A stretch of 64,000 nucleotides of DNA from JAMXLO01 sp963812475 (GCA_963812475.1 CAWEVI010000046.1:51760-115759), one strand, 5' to 3'. Positions 36,858 through 46,155 are shown, counted from the first letter of the stretch. Notes: generated by a model from the letters alone, not told the origin. Program-made: numbers and translations.

Positions 36858-37020
36858 GAATTCAAACGCAGATGCACGCAAATTCACGCAGATAGGACTG
36901 CGCGCGTTTGGCGCGTCAGCGCCAATGACCAGCTACATGGCCGTAGGCACAGGTGACGGTGCGGCACACCACTCATCTGCGTGCATCCGCGTACATCTGC
37001 TTATATTTGCGTTGAAATTC
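36858..37020. repeat. Long imperfect inverted repeat with GCAGAT motifs
   Basis: Arms 36858-36893 and 36975-37020 are reverse complements with several mismatches and gaps, and each contains tandem ACGCAGAT-like units. The 81-base centre is unique. The arm type belongs to the same widespread class of palindromic repeats as the one at 33825, but with a different motif. It marks the left border of the accessory island. Confidence 0.65.
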
Positions 37021-37026
37021 TTTGCT

Positions 37027-37725
37027 TCACGGCGGGCCGGTGGCGGGTGCCGACACTCGCGGCGGTGCCGCGGGCCATCCGGGGTCCGCACGGCCGGGAT
37101 GCTCGCCGGAGAAACAGGCGAACAGCTGCTTGTGCAGGTTCGTGAAGAAGCCGGCGAGGCTGCCGCCATACATAATGATGGCGTGGCTGATCTCGTCCCA
37201 GAACGCCCGGTCGAGATCGCCGGGCGCGATGCCGAGGTCTCGGCAGATATCGACGATGACGGCGCCCACGGGGCGGCGGCGCACCTCGGCGGCGATTTGC
37301 TCTTCCGTGGGGAGGTGCGCGAGACGTGGGTCTTTGGTGGGGTCCGCTGGCTGGGGGTCGGGCGGCGCGACCTGCCGCACGGGGCGCGGCCCGCTTGCGA
37401 CGGGCAGGCGAATCGGCGCCGGCGTAAGGTCCTGGCCGCGTGCGGCGCACCGGCAAAGCCGGACTTCGAGCGTCGCCGCCCGGCGCAGGCCGCTGGTGAT
37501 GCAGGCGAGGATGACCGCGAGGTCGGTGGTGCCAAAGGGGCTGGCGAACAGGGCGAAGCCTGGGACCGCGGCGCGCTGTTGAACCGTGCTGGCGAGTTGC
37601 TTGCCGTAGTCGATGAGTTTGCGGACGAGGAGGAGGACGCGGCCGAGGGCGGCAGGCATGGCGGGGTCGGCCCGGGGCAGATAGGGGTCAGCGGGTGGAG
37701 AGGGGCTTAGGGTGTCGGTAGACAT
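37027..37725 (-). CDS. Hypothetical protein, repetitive Acetobacteraceae-type family
   Basis: The 232-residue product (MSTDTLSPSPPADPYLPRAD) has no recognised domain. It starts Pro-rich, has a conserved-looking helical block (LGRVLLLVRKLIDYGKQLASTVQQR, then FGTTDLAVILACITSGLRRA), a Pro-rich linker and a charged C-terminal part with AGFFTNLHKQLFACFSG. I believe proteins of this type are multicopy in Acetobacteraceae genomes; this is recollection, not a search. A GTG at 37731 is an alternative start. The sequence just upstream, on the minus strand, includes GTTCTCCTTGTGTTT, which misses the alphaproteobacterial LexA consensus GTTC-N7-GTTC by one base, and then the palindromic element at 37743. 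Confidence 0.6.
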   Translation of the reverse strand: MSTDTLSPSPPADPYLPRADPAMPAALGRVLLLVRKLIDYGKQLASTVQQRAAVPGFALFASPFGTTDLAVILACITSGLRRAATLEVRLCRCAARGQDLTPAPIRLPVASGPRPVRQVAPPDPQPADPTKDPRLAHLPTEEQIAAEVRRRPVGAVIVDICRDLGIAPGDLDRAFWDEISHAIIMYGGSLAGFFTNLHKQLFACFSGEHPGRADPGWPAAPPRVSAPATGPP

Positions 37726-37742
37726 AAACACAAGGAGAACAC

Positions 37743-37794
37743 TAAAAGCGGGACTTTGTCAAGGAAAATTTTCCCAATTATCCCTTTGACAAAG
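37743..37794. repeat. AT-rich palindromic element, copy A
   Basis: Outer arms read TAAAAGCGGGACTTTGTCAA (37743-37762) on one side and TTGACAAAG (37786-37794) on the other, with the inner palindrome GGAAAATTTTCC. Bases 37761-37794 (34 nt) recur exactly, in inverse orientation, at 46042-46075. It lies directly upstream of the hypothetical gene at 37725 (minus) and of the IS1595 transposase at 37864 (plus), so it may act as a bidirectional regulatory site or be a small mobile palindrome. Confidence 0.65.
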
Positions 37795-37863
37795 CAAGCG
37801 GGGTAGGCTAAGGTCCTGTTTATAGGCAGATCAATGCCTTAGAGACAATCGGACCGAATTCCT

Positions 37864-38818
37864 ATGACCGTCGATCTGACCGCCGCAGAATTCCACGATG
37901 CCGACAAGGCCCGCGATTGGCTTGAGGCCGCTCGCTGGCCGAATGGTCCGTCCTGTCCGCATTGTGGATCAGTCAGCCGTGGCACGCATGGGCGGCAACG
38001 CCCATCGTCCTGGCCTATTTCATTGCCCTGACTGCCGGGGCCAATTCACGGTCCTGACCGGCTCCGTCATGGAAAGCAGCCATATCGCACTGAACAAATG
38101 GGTGCTGGCGATCCGGCTGGTTACGGCCAGCAAGAAGGGGATATCGGCTCACCAACTCCATCGTATGCTGAACATTGGCTACAAGTCCGCTTGGTTCATG
38201 TGCCACCGCATCCGCGAGGCCATGCGCGACGAGAACCCCGTTCCGCTCGGTGGAGAGGGCAAGATCGTGGAAGCCGACGAAGCCTACCACGGCAAGCGCG
38301 AGACGCCCGCCAAGCTATCCCGTGGCCGCATCCGCAAGCCGACCAAGCGTGGCAAGGGTGGTGGTGCTGAGAAGCGTCCGATCGTCGCGCTGGTAGAGCG
38401 TGGTGGTGAGGTGCGCGCCACACACATGAACACGGTAAACGCCAAAAACTTGCGAGACTTCGTGGTCCGCAATGCCTCGCGCCAATCACGTCTGCATACT
38501 GACGAAAGCCGTTTGTAGCGACACGCTTGGGAGCCGAGTTCGCGACGCACGAGACGGTCAATCATGGCGCGAAGGAATACGCCCGTGGCGACGTGACCAC
38601 GAACTCCGTAGAAGGCTTCTTTGGCGTGTTCAAGCGAGGCATGGACGGGCGTCTATCAGCACTGCGGCGAGCAGCACCTACAGCGCTACCTGGACGAGTT
38701 CACCTTTCGCTACAACAACCGTGTGCGCCTAGGTATCCACGACCAAGAGCGCGCCGTTCTGGCCGCGAAGGGTATGGACGGAAAGCGTCTCACCTATCGG
38801 CGGACTGACGAAGCCTAG
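37864..38818 (+). pseudogene. IS1595-family (ISXO2-like) transposase, three or more disruptions
   Basis: Pieces in three frames assemble into one transposase. The first gives MTVDLTAAEFHDADKARDWL and a zinc-ribbon Cys pair (CPHCGS); the frame breaks near 37985 and continues MGGNAHRPGLFHCPDC with the second Cys pair, then VEADEAYHG and HTDES with two catalytic Asp residues. A TAG at 38516-38518 and a shift just after it interrupt; MGAEFATHETVNHGAKEYA and NSVEGFFGVFKRGMDG (catalytic Glu) follow. An extra G near 38647 shifts again to VYQHCGEQHLQRYLDEFTF, ending RRTDEA at 38818. The copy is dead. Terminal repeats could not be placed with confidence. Confidence 0.85.
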
Positions 38819-39101
38819 GACGCCTCGCCAGCTGGCGCTGACATTCCTACGATGGAGAGCACGCATGGAATAACGGCCGACATGTAGCGTCGGCGCGCGA
38901 TCCCTGATAATTTGAATAGTTGCGGGAAGGGGTGGCAGCCCCGATCCGGCGGAGATAATGGCCGTCATGGCCGTGTAGAATCACCTTCTACACGGAACGG
39001 GATCGGCTGTCACTATGAACAAATCATGTGGTACTGGTTCGGCCAGTAGCCAAGCGTTTTTCTCTATTCCCCACCCGTGACGGACGTTTCGGAGTCCGAG
39101 T
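38819..39101. other. Gene-free spacer after IS1595
   Basis: No gene or RNA is recognised in these 283 bases. A short repeat TTCTACACGG/CCGTGTAGAA forms a perfect hairpin near 38970-38998. The rest may include the right end of the IS1595 copy. Confidence 0.4.
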
Positions 39102-39308
39102 ATGGTGGGCGGTATGCGACCTTGGTTTAAGCGCATCTGGCAATGGGTCACTCGTCCTGCGAGACTGGTCGGTCTCATTAGTCTCACTTTTGGGCTACCT
39201 GGTCTCATCGAAAACTACAAAGGCTGGAGCTCTTGGCTCCGGGAGGCATCTGAAACTATCGATATTGCTTCCGTGGGCACGGGCGCGACACGGATGATGT
39301 TTTATCTA
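39102..39308 (+). pseudogene. Hypothetical small membrane protein, interrupted by IS5 (5' part)
   Basis: The frame starts MVGGMRPWFKRIWQWVTRPA and has one hydrophobic segment (LVGLISLTFGLPGLI). It enters the IS5 insertion at 39309. Removing the element and one TA target copy keeps the frame open into 40375-40446, giving a 92-residue protein ending LRQRVGRVCQLGCTLGLAN. The family is unknown. The rejoining frame is suggestive but short, so coding status is moderate. Confidence 0.45.
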
Positions 39309-40372
39309 AGAGTTTGACTTGAATCACCATCGGAACACAAACTGACCGATATAGCTGACAAAAGCGGCCTTACATCCACCGGTAAGCGGGAGCCAGGCGG
39401 CGCGACATCAGCTTGACGCTGGCAATATAGAGCCAAGTCACCGCGCTTTCGATTGTTCTCTCGACATCCTTCGCCAGTCGGCGGTTGCGGTTCAGCCAGG
39501 CAAGGGTGCGCTCCACCACCCAGCGGCGGGGCAGCAAAACAAAGCCCTGGGCCGCGTCCGACCGCTTGACGATCTCGATCGTCCATTCGCCGTGGTCTTT
39601 GAGCGCGTCCCTCAGCTTATCGCCCGCGTAGCCGGCATCGGCGAACACGTGGCGCAGCCACGGCACCAGACCGCGTGCGCTTTCCAGCAGAGCGGGCGCG
39701 CCGTCACGGTCCTGCACGTTCGCCGGATGCACGATCATCGCGACGGGCAGGCCGATGGTGTCTGTCAGGATATGCCGCTTGCGGCCCTTGATCATCTTCT
39801 CGGCCGCATAGCCGCGCGGACCACCGGATTTGGTCGTCTTGACCGATTGGCTGTCGATCACGCCGGCGGTCGGACTTGCCTCGCGTCCGGCGGCTTCGCG
39901 GACGTCCATCAGCAGCACATGATTGATGGTCTGCCACACGCCGCTGTCGCGCCACGCATAGAAATACCGCTGCACCGTGGTGTAGGGCGGGAAGTCCTTG
40001 GGCAGTAGCCGCCATTGGCAGCCGGTCTGCGCGATGTAAAAGATCGAGTTGACGACCTCGCGCAGGTCGGTCTCGCGCGTGCGTCCGCAATCGGCCGGCG
40101 GCGGCAAATGCGGCGCAATCACCTTCCACTCTTCGTCGGTGGTGTCGCTTGCATAGCGCAGATGATCGCGCTGATACTGCCCTCGCGTGATTTCAGTCCA
40201 GGCCACGGCGTGCTCCTCGGTGTCTTCGCAAACACGAGAGAATCGCAGCCGCTGAAATCACGCAACCTCTCTGCGTACTGATGCTTTGGCAAAGCACCGT
40301 CGGAGCACGGCAGACCGCAACCGCTTGAAGCGACTCACACTATCGTTCTTAAGTCGTTCCGGGTCAGCCTCT
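39309..40372. mobile_element. IS5-family insertion sequence, apparently intact (copy 1)
   Basis: The 1064-base element carries one intact transposase on the minus strand. Proposed ends read AGAGTTTGACTTGAATC at 39309 and, reverse complemented, AGAGGCTGACCCGGAAC at 40372; about 12 of 20 positions agree, including AGAG and TGAC. TA dinucleotides at 39307-39308 and 40373-40374 would be the target duplication. End placement is inference from these imperfect repeats. It is the only complete-looking IS in the window. Confidence 0.7.
39370..40206 (-). CDS. IS5-family transposase, intact
   Basis: The 278-residue DDE transposase (MAWTEITRGQYQRDHLRYAS) has catalytic Asp in GVIDSQSVKTT, Asp in VFADAGYAGDK and Glu in RWVVERTLAWLNRNRRL, the IS5/DDE_Tnp_1 pattern. 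Full length, no disruption. Because its copies 2 and 3 nearby belong to other IS5 subtypes (about half the residues differ), it cannot have been their direct source. Confidence 0.93.
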   Translation of the reverse strand: MAWTEITRGQYQRDHLRYASDTTDEEWKVIAPHLPPPADCGRTRETDLREVVNSIFYIAQTGCQWRLLPKDFPPYTTVQRYFYAWRDSGVWQTINHVLLMDVREAAGREASPTAGVIDSQSVKTTKSGGPRGYAAEKMIKGRKRHILTDTIGLPVAMIVHPANVQDRDGAPALLESARGLVPWLRHVFADAGYAGDKLRDALKDHGEWTIEIVKRSDAAQGFVLLPRRWVVERTLAWLNRNRRLAKDVERTIESAVTWLYIASVKLMSRRLAPAYRWM

Positions 40373-40374
40373 TA

Positions 40375-40446
40375 ATAGACCTGCTTTTGCGCCAGCGCGT
40401 CGGTCGGGTGTGTCAGTTGGGCTGTACGCTAGGTCTGGCTAATTAG
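40375..40446 (+). pseudogene. 3' part of the small gene interrupted by IS5
   Basis: This 72-base stretch continues the frame of 39102-39308 once the IS5 copy is removed: IDLLLRQRVGRVCQLGC and a TAG at 40444-40446. The stop abuts the next IS5-type element, whose left end lies at about 40446, so the natural C-terminus may also have been lost. Confidence 0.4.
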
Positions 40447-41408
40447 TGTCCGTCCGGAAGCTTTGCGAGTTATTTGAATTGGTTAAGGGGCGGGGGTTGA
40501 GCGGCTCGAACTATCTGTGATTTTCTGTGCGGCGCCGCTTCGCGAGGTGCCAGATGTGGACGACCAAGAACCGCCCCCGTTACGACCGAGACAAGTTGCG
40601 CTATCCAAGTGATCTGACCGATGAAGAATGGTCACTTATCGAGCCACTGATACCGCCGGCCAAACGCGGCGGCCGCAGGCGAGAGGTGGTGATGCGACAG
40701 GTGGTGAACGGCGTGATGTATGTGCTGAGCACCGGCTGCCAGTGGCGATATATCCCCAAGGACCTGCCGCCAAGGAGTACGGTGCACGACTACCTCACCC
40801 GCTGGAACTACGACGGCACGATCGAGATGATCCACGACGCTCTCTATGTGCAATGCCGCGAGGCGATGGGGCGGGAAGCCAGTCCGACCGCCTGCGTGAT
40901 CGACAGCCAGAGCGTGAAAAGCGTGGAAAAGGGGGGGCCTGTATCGATCTGCCCGGGTATGACGCGGGTAAGAAGATCAGAGGCAAGAAGCGGCATATCC
41001 TGGTCGACACGGTAGGGCTGTTGCTGCACGCGGTGGTGCATCCAGCGGATATCCAGGATCGTGATGGCGGGGTTCTGCTGCTCTCGACTTGTTCGGGATG
41101 TATCCCTTCCTGGCAAAGCTGTTTGCCGATGCCGGCTATCAGGGACCGCAGTTCGCCACGGCAGTAGCCGAGGTTCTGCCACACCTCTCGGTCGAGATCG
41201 TGAAACGTTCCGACCAGGCGAGCGGCTTCGTAGTCCTACCAATGCGCTGGGTCGTCGAGCGCACCTTGGCGTGGCTCAATCGTTGCCGTCGCCTCGCCAA
41301 GGACTTCGAAAGCCTCAGCCGCAATGCGCGGGCATTTCTGCAGCTTGCATCAATCCGCCTGATGCTGCGAAAGCTCTGCAATCCGGTATGAACTTTCCGG
41401 ACAGACTT
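40446..41408. mobile_element. IS5-family insertion sequence, decayed (copy 2)
   Basis: Terminal repeats are clear: TGTCCGTCCGGAAG near 40447 and, reverse complemented, AGTCTGTCCGGAAA near 41407, matching at 11 of the 13 positions compared. A TTA at 40443 and TTA at 41408 may be the target duplication. The element encloses the broken transposase below. Confidence 0.72.
40554..41391 (+). pseudogene. IS5-family transposase, two frameshifts (copy 2)
   Basis: ATG 40554 starts MWTTKNRPRYDRDKLRYPSD. The first catalytic Asp is in CVIDSQSVKSVEKGG. A run of seven G at about 40931-40937 breaks the frame; the continuation is ACIDLPGYDAGKKIRGKKRH. A second break near 41088 moves to LFGMYPFLAKLFADAGYQG (Asp) and RWVVERTLAWLNRCRRL (Glu), ending RKLCNPV. 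Slippage on the G-run could be programmed, as in some two-frame IS elements, but the second shift makes a functional product unlikely. Confidence 0.85.
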
Positions 41409-42429
41409 TAAGAGCACAATTGTCTATTTGGTTGGACGACAAGTACCACGGTGATTTGATCGATGAAGTTTGGAGCTATTTAGTTATATTCTATTTTAGT
41501 GAGTGACGGTAGATAGATACTTAGACCTTTATATACATGACAATTAAGGAGGACTCTAATCGTCAGTATTCTTTTTAGCCACCGCTCATGTCGCTTCGTT
41601 TCTGATCGCTCCGCGCTTTGGTGGCGGCCGTGGAGATTTAGAAACGGTGCTTAATCTGCTATAGTATATCTACAGATAACATGGAATGAGTAACTAGGAA
41701 ATGCAGTCTGATAATACGATAAGAACTGTAGGAAGCATAGATAAGATAACCGTGGCTCTGGTTGAGGCTGTTTCTACCTCGCCAGCCTGCGACTGGCGCG
41801 TGAAAAGTCCTTGAAGGAGCAAGCAAGTACTTTGGCTGTTGCACTAACGATAACACAGTATGCTATCTTCTATAAAGTACAATAAGGGACTTTACTATAG
41901 ACGCGAATGCAGAGAACGAAATAACGACAGTGAGTCACCGAACCGGTAGCACACCGCTTGCAACAGTTAGCAGATATGCTAGTATGAGAAAAAAAGAAAA
42001 GCTAAAAGAAAGATCTACACTACTTACATAAGATAAAACACGAAAAACTATATTAAGAACTATTGGGATATATATACAGATAGAGACAACTAAGTAGGTC
42101 GTTACCTGCGGAAAGAACAGCTTCCATAATTAACTAACAACATCTTATGAACGCAATTATAGCCTCGTGACTGCCACGCTTCTCCTGTTGAGCGACAACG
42201 CTCGATACGCTCCCTTTGCAGGACTCGACCGTTCAGAGGCTTGGATAGCGGTCGCTGCGGATATGACAGTTATACGGTCGAAGATCATGAACATACCGCT
42301 GGCCGACTACTTCGGCTCCGGCTGCTCGGCTTCATTCCTTGAGTCAAATCAAAGTTCTCATACTATTCGAACTAGCACAGGATCGGATTAAAGGTGACAG
42401 TACTTACTTCGCCCAGGGCTGTTCAACGC
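41409..42429. other. AT-rich, gene-free DNA within the island
   Basis: About 1 kb of visibly AT-rich sequence contrasts with the GC-rich surroundings. Purine-rich runs occur (for example around 41985-42050). Short GC-normal patches at about 41765-41815 and 42170-42330 look like fragments of older genes but give no recognisable protein. No RNA gene, terminator or long frame is seen on either strand. It looks like foreign or long-unselected DNA. Confidence 0.6.
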
Positions 42430-43556
42430 TCAATATATGACACGCATAGCGAGGATGGCGCGGATGCCGCCAAAGGCGATGCGATGGCGTCCGTCTGTGA
42501 CATTGTGAACGCCATTGAAGCGCAAGATGTTGGCGGCGAACGAGCGCAAGCGTGCAAAGATGCCGGGATTGCATCGGATGCGGCTGGCGTCTTCTGCGAA
42601 GCTACCGTCGCGGATGTAGTGAGAGCGGTTCTCGATGCTCCAGTGGTCGCGGATGGCCTTGGCGCATTGAGCGGCAGGCAGCACGACGTCACTGACGAAC
42701 AATGCGGTTTCGCTGGTTGAGCGCCACAACCCAGTGATGGCGAAGCGAGTGAGAATGTCGCGATTGACGCGGATGACTGCGCTAATATGGCCGTCCCACT
42801 CGGTGCCGGCCAAGCTGTTACCCGGCGCGAATACCTCGACCATGCGGGTTTCGTCGAGGGATCGACACCTCTTGTCGGTGGTTTGGTTTATATCGAGCGG
42901 TGCGACTTTGTTGCACAGCTCGGCGATAGCGTGATGCAGAGCGGGCTGGTTGGCTTTGACTTGAGCGATCAGATGGACACTACCGGCAGCGGCATGCTCG
43001 AATGCTTTTTTTGACAATGCATAGCGTCGACGGTCACCACCGCGTCACTCAGCGGAAGTGAGCCGAGCAGGGTCTGCACGGCTGGGATCTCATTGGACTT
43101 TTCATCACAATCAAGATGCGCCAGCACCAGAGCCGTGTCAGAAGCGAAGGCGCTGAGCATGTGCGCTGCGCGGCGATCAAGAAAGTTGTCGAAGCTGCGC
43201 CGCAAGGTTTTGCCATCGATCGCCACATGACGCCGACCTTGGATTTCGGCAGCATCATTCAAGATGGCGGCATGGCGGCGGAACACAGCCTCGACCGAGG
43301 CAGCGTCAAGCTGTCGCAGAATACCGCGGATCGTCGTGTAGGCTGGTGCTTTCCGCCACTTCATGCCGAACGCATCGCGCAGTTGAGCAAGATGAACATC
43401 AATGAAGCTGTGGATCGCCCGGTAGGAGTTGGCGCCAGCGACGATCGCCAGGATCGCGAACAGCACGACCTCCGGCAATCGATACAGCTTTCCCTCTGCC
43501 CGCCTCGGATCTTCGATTTCGGCCAGCAAGTCCACAAATGGACTGAACGACGCCAT
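42430..43556 (-). pseudogene. ISAs1-family transposase, one frameshift at an A7 run
   Basis: ATG 43556 starts MASFSPFVDLLAEIEDPRRA, the DDE_Tnp_1-associated N-terminus of ISAs1 enzymes, followed by HVAIDGKTLRRS (first Asp) and VVTVDAMHCQKK (second Asp). At a run of seven A on the coding strand (43006-43012) the frame breaks; the other frame continues AFEHAAAGSVHLIAQVKANQ and DHWSIENRSHYIRD with the catalytic Glu, ending RAILAMRV. Total length, about 375 residues, matches the family. The break at an A7 tract could reflect slippage-mediated expression or a simple indel. Confidence 0.87.
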
Positions 43557-44025
43557 GGCAACCGGTCCGCAACTGTGAAAGTTGCCCGCCAAAGAGTCAG
43601 ATGGCGCCGCGTCGTGGGAACCACCAATTTGCGATCACAGGGCGGTTTGCGTCGGTGTGTGGCATTTCAAACTCACCCGGCCCATGCCACCAAAGAAGAG
43701 AGCGTTGAACAGCCCTGGGATAAACCGCCGAAGCAGATTTTCTTTTAAATCAGAGGAATATACATTATTAATTTAATTGGCTTATGTCTTTTCTCTGTCA
43801 GCTCATAGACTTATATAAAATAATCTTTATGTTCTTATAAAAATTCGACTTCATATAGTTTCTATTTTATCCGGGGAAGAGAAATGTCTATATATATCCT
43901 TCTTCTCTACCAATGAAACTTTGCTTTCTTCTATCACATTATAGGTTGTCTCGAAACCGACATAGGGGGATTAAATCCCGATAATTCCATGGAATCTGAG
44001 CGCTCTCACATTCCTGGAGTCTTCG
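43557..44025. other. AT-rich spacer between ISAs1 and IS5 copy 3
   Basis: The first 170 bases likely include the left end of ISAs1. Bases 43735-43990 are strongly AT-rich with no frame, RNA or hairpin that I can support. Confidence 0.5.
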
Positions 44026-44835
44026 ATGTGGACCCCCGAGACCCGGGCAGAGCAAGACCGGGACGATGCGCTACCCAAGTGATCTGACCGATGCAGAATG
44101 GCAGCTTCTCGCGCCGCTGCTGCCGCCACCTGCCGAGACTGGCCGCCGTCGGTCGTGGCCAATGCGCGAACTGATGAACGCGCTGTTCTTTGTGCTGCGC
44201 GGCGGCTGCCCTTGGCGCATGCTGCCGGAGCATTTCCCGCCGCATCAGACGGCCTATCGCTGGTTCACCCGATTTCGCGATGACGGAACCTGGGAGAATC
44301 TGAACCACCACTTGGTGATGCTGGATCGCGAACGTGTCGGCCGCGAATCCAGCCCCAGTGCGGCGATTATCGACAGCTAGAGCGTCAAAACCACGGAAGC
44401 CGGTGGATCTCGGGGCTATGACGCCGGCAAGAAGATCAACGGGCGCAAACGTGAAGCCATGTTCGATACCGATGGCCGAGCGTTGATACTCCAGGTACAT
44501 GCGGCCTCGGTCCAGGATCGCGATGACCCATTCAGTTTTTGCAGGCTTCGCGCGCGCTGTACCCCTTCATCGAGCGTGTTTTCGCCGATAGCGCCTATGC
44601 CGCCGACAGAGTGGCGACCGCGACCAGAATCATCGTCGAGATCGTGCGCAAGCATGCTCGCCAAATCGGCTTTGCCGTGCATCTCCGGCGCTGGGTGGTC
44701 GAACGCTTCCTGGCCTGGCTCGGGCGCAACTGCCGCCTCGCCAAGGACTTCGAAGGAACGCTCGAGTTGGAAACAGCCTTACTCTATGCCGCTTCAGTCT
44801 TGCTGCTCACACGACGACTTGCTCGTTCGCTTTAA
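44026..44835 (+). pseudogene. IS5-family transposase, nonsense codon and frameshifts (copy 3)
   Basis: The product starts MWTPETRAEQDRDD and shifts frame at once to RYPSDLTDAEWQLLAPLLPP. A TAG at 44378-44380 replaces the usual CAG in the DSQSVKT motif, a C-to-T change at the first catalytic site. After IHVHAASVQDRDD-like LQVHAASVQDRDDP another shift leads to ALYPFIERVFADSAYAADR (Asp) and RRWVVERFLAWLGRNCRL (Glu), ending LARSL. At least three lesions, so inactive. Its subtype differs from copies 1 and 2. Confidence 0.85.
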
Positions 44836-45109
44836 GATTTGACTAGGACTTTAAGCTATCAAAACTTCTAAAACTAAAGAAACACGCACGCGCCAAAAAT
44901 TTTTTCTATTTACTATATCTGCTGATAAAGAATAAAATCTAAAAGAAAAAACTAAATAGAGATTCTCTGACGCTGTGCGCGAATACAAATTTATAGCGTG
45001 CGCCCAATTGTCATCGTCGAGATTAGCTCCACTGATAGAAAGCGTTTACGGAGATCGTGGCAAATAGGAACGAGCCACAGAAGAATGTTTGGCGATAATA
45101 TATAGAGCT
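44836..45109. other. AT-rich spacer
   Basis: Bases 44836-45000 are AT-rich with A-runs and no coding signal. It separates IS5 copy 3 from a decayed IS630 piece. Nothing else is seen. Confidence 0.45.
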
Positions 45110-45774
45110 GATGAAGGAGAATGGATGCGACACAGCGGAGATAATGCGCCGCACAGGCTCCAGCAAGACGGCTGTCTAACTGTGACAGGAAAGATTAAAG
45201 AAAGACGGCTTCTAAGATCTGCTAAGAGACAAGAAATGACTGTCTCGCATCTGCCCCGGCTGGAGCAATCGAGCAACGCGTTATCGCTGGCGCACTGGAC
45301 GATCAGCCAGCCCAGACCACACACTGGACTGACGCCGCAATGGCCCAGGAGAGCGGCATCAGTGTGATTCTGTGCAGCGCATCAGACGGCGGCATAGCCT
45401 GAGGCCGCATCGGCTGTACCAGTTCAAGTTGTTCAACGACAGCCAGTCCGCCAGCAAGCTAAGGGACATTGTCGGGCAATACGTCCATCCGCTTGCAAAG
45501 ACCCTTGGGCGGTGGATAGAAGAACAGAGCCAGATACAGGCGACAGTTTCGCTTCAGCGAGGCCTGCCCATGAAGATGGGTCGCTGAGGCAAAATGGCGA
45601 ATGACTACAAGCGAACGGCAGCACGACCTTGTTCGAAGCCTTCAACTTGCTGCACGGCACGGTGATCGGGCGCTGCATGCAGGGCAACCGGTATCAGGAG
45701 TTCATTCGGTCAATCGAGGGCATCGAGGCAAGTGTCCCGGCTGTCAAACTGTCCACGCCATCGCCGACAACTAT
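45110..45774 (+). pseudogene. Strongly decayed IS630-family transposase
   Basis: Fragments in several frames follow the order of the IS630 subtype seen at 3650-4154: TAEIMRRTGSSKTAV, then TTHWTDAAMAQESGIS, RPHRLYQFKLFNDSQSASKL, RDIVGQYVHPLAKTL, EEQSQIQATV (catalytic Asp lost), RGLPMKMGR, then LLHGTVIGRCMQGNRYQEFI and EGIEASVPAVKLS. There are many stops, shifts and substitutions. The piece ends abruptly in a homopurine tract. It is much older than the copy at 3203, yet clearly of the same subtype. Confidence 0.75.
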
Positions 45775-45861
45775 GAAAAGAAAAAGAAAAAAAAGGAAAG
45801 AGAAAGGATGGAGAGGAAAAAAAGATGGAAAAAAAATAAAAAAAGAAAGAAAGAATAGAGG
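45775..45861 (+). other. Homopurine A/G tract
   Basis: Of 87 bases only four are T and none is C; the rest are A and G with runs up to eight A. The read-through peptide is Lys/Arg/Glu low complexity and not a gene. Such a tract is extraordinary in a genome of this GC content and could form triplex DNA or reflect slippage or an assembly artefact. Confidence 0.8.
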
Positions 45862-46155
45862 CTAAAAGAGATAGAGGGTTTCTATGCCAAGCTCACCTAG
45901 CGGCGGCTCTAACGTGGTGTCTCCGCGTATCGGCGAGCTACAGCCGCATCGTCGATCGAGCGCGAGGCCAACGACGACCCGCGCCCCTGCCGCTGGACGA
46001 AGGACACAGAGCAGAACATCGCCGCCGGTAAAAGCGGGTACTTTGTCAAAGGGATAATTGGGAAAATTTTCCTTAAGCACGGTCGGGCCGGCAGTCGGTG
46101 TAACGACCTCGTCCAATGAGCCGCCGTTAAGGACGCGGCCAGGATGCGATCTCAA
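45862..46155. other. Spacer with palindromic element copy B
   Basis: No gene is recognised. GC-normal parts around 45890-46030 and 46080-46150 give only short frames. Bases 46030-46075 hold the second copy of the AT-rich palindromic element. The end of the nuclease-helicase gene follows. Confidence 0.45.
46030..46075. repeat. AT-rich palindromic element, copy B (inverse to copy A)
   Basis: Bases 46042-46075 are the exact reverse complement of 37761-37794 (34 nt). The outer arm TAAAAGCGGG...ACTTTGTCAA (46030-46050) is present on the left; the right arm is lost after the inner GGAAAATTTTCC palindrome. Copies A and B therefore stand in inverted orientation 8.25 kb apart and enclose all the island's IS copies except nothing outside. 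Confidence 0.65.

Noticed and set aside
39370..44835. Three IS5-type copies as duplicates of one element
   Set aside because: Their proteins differ through most of their length and have different N-termini and ends, so they are separate subtypes that arrived independently.
45775..45861. Repeat-like purine tract as a CRISPR array
   Set aside because: There are no regular direct repeats or spacers of constant length, and no cas genes in the window.
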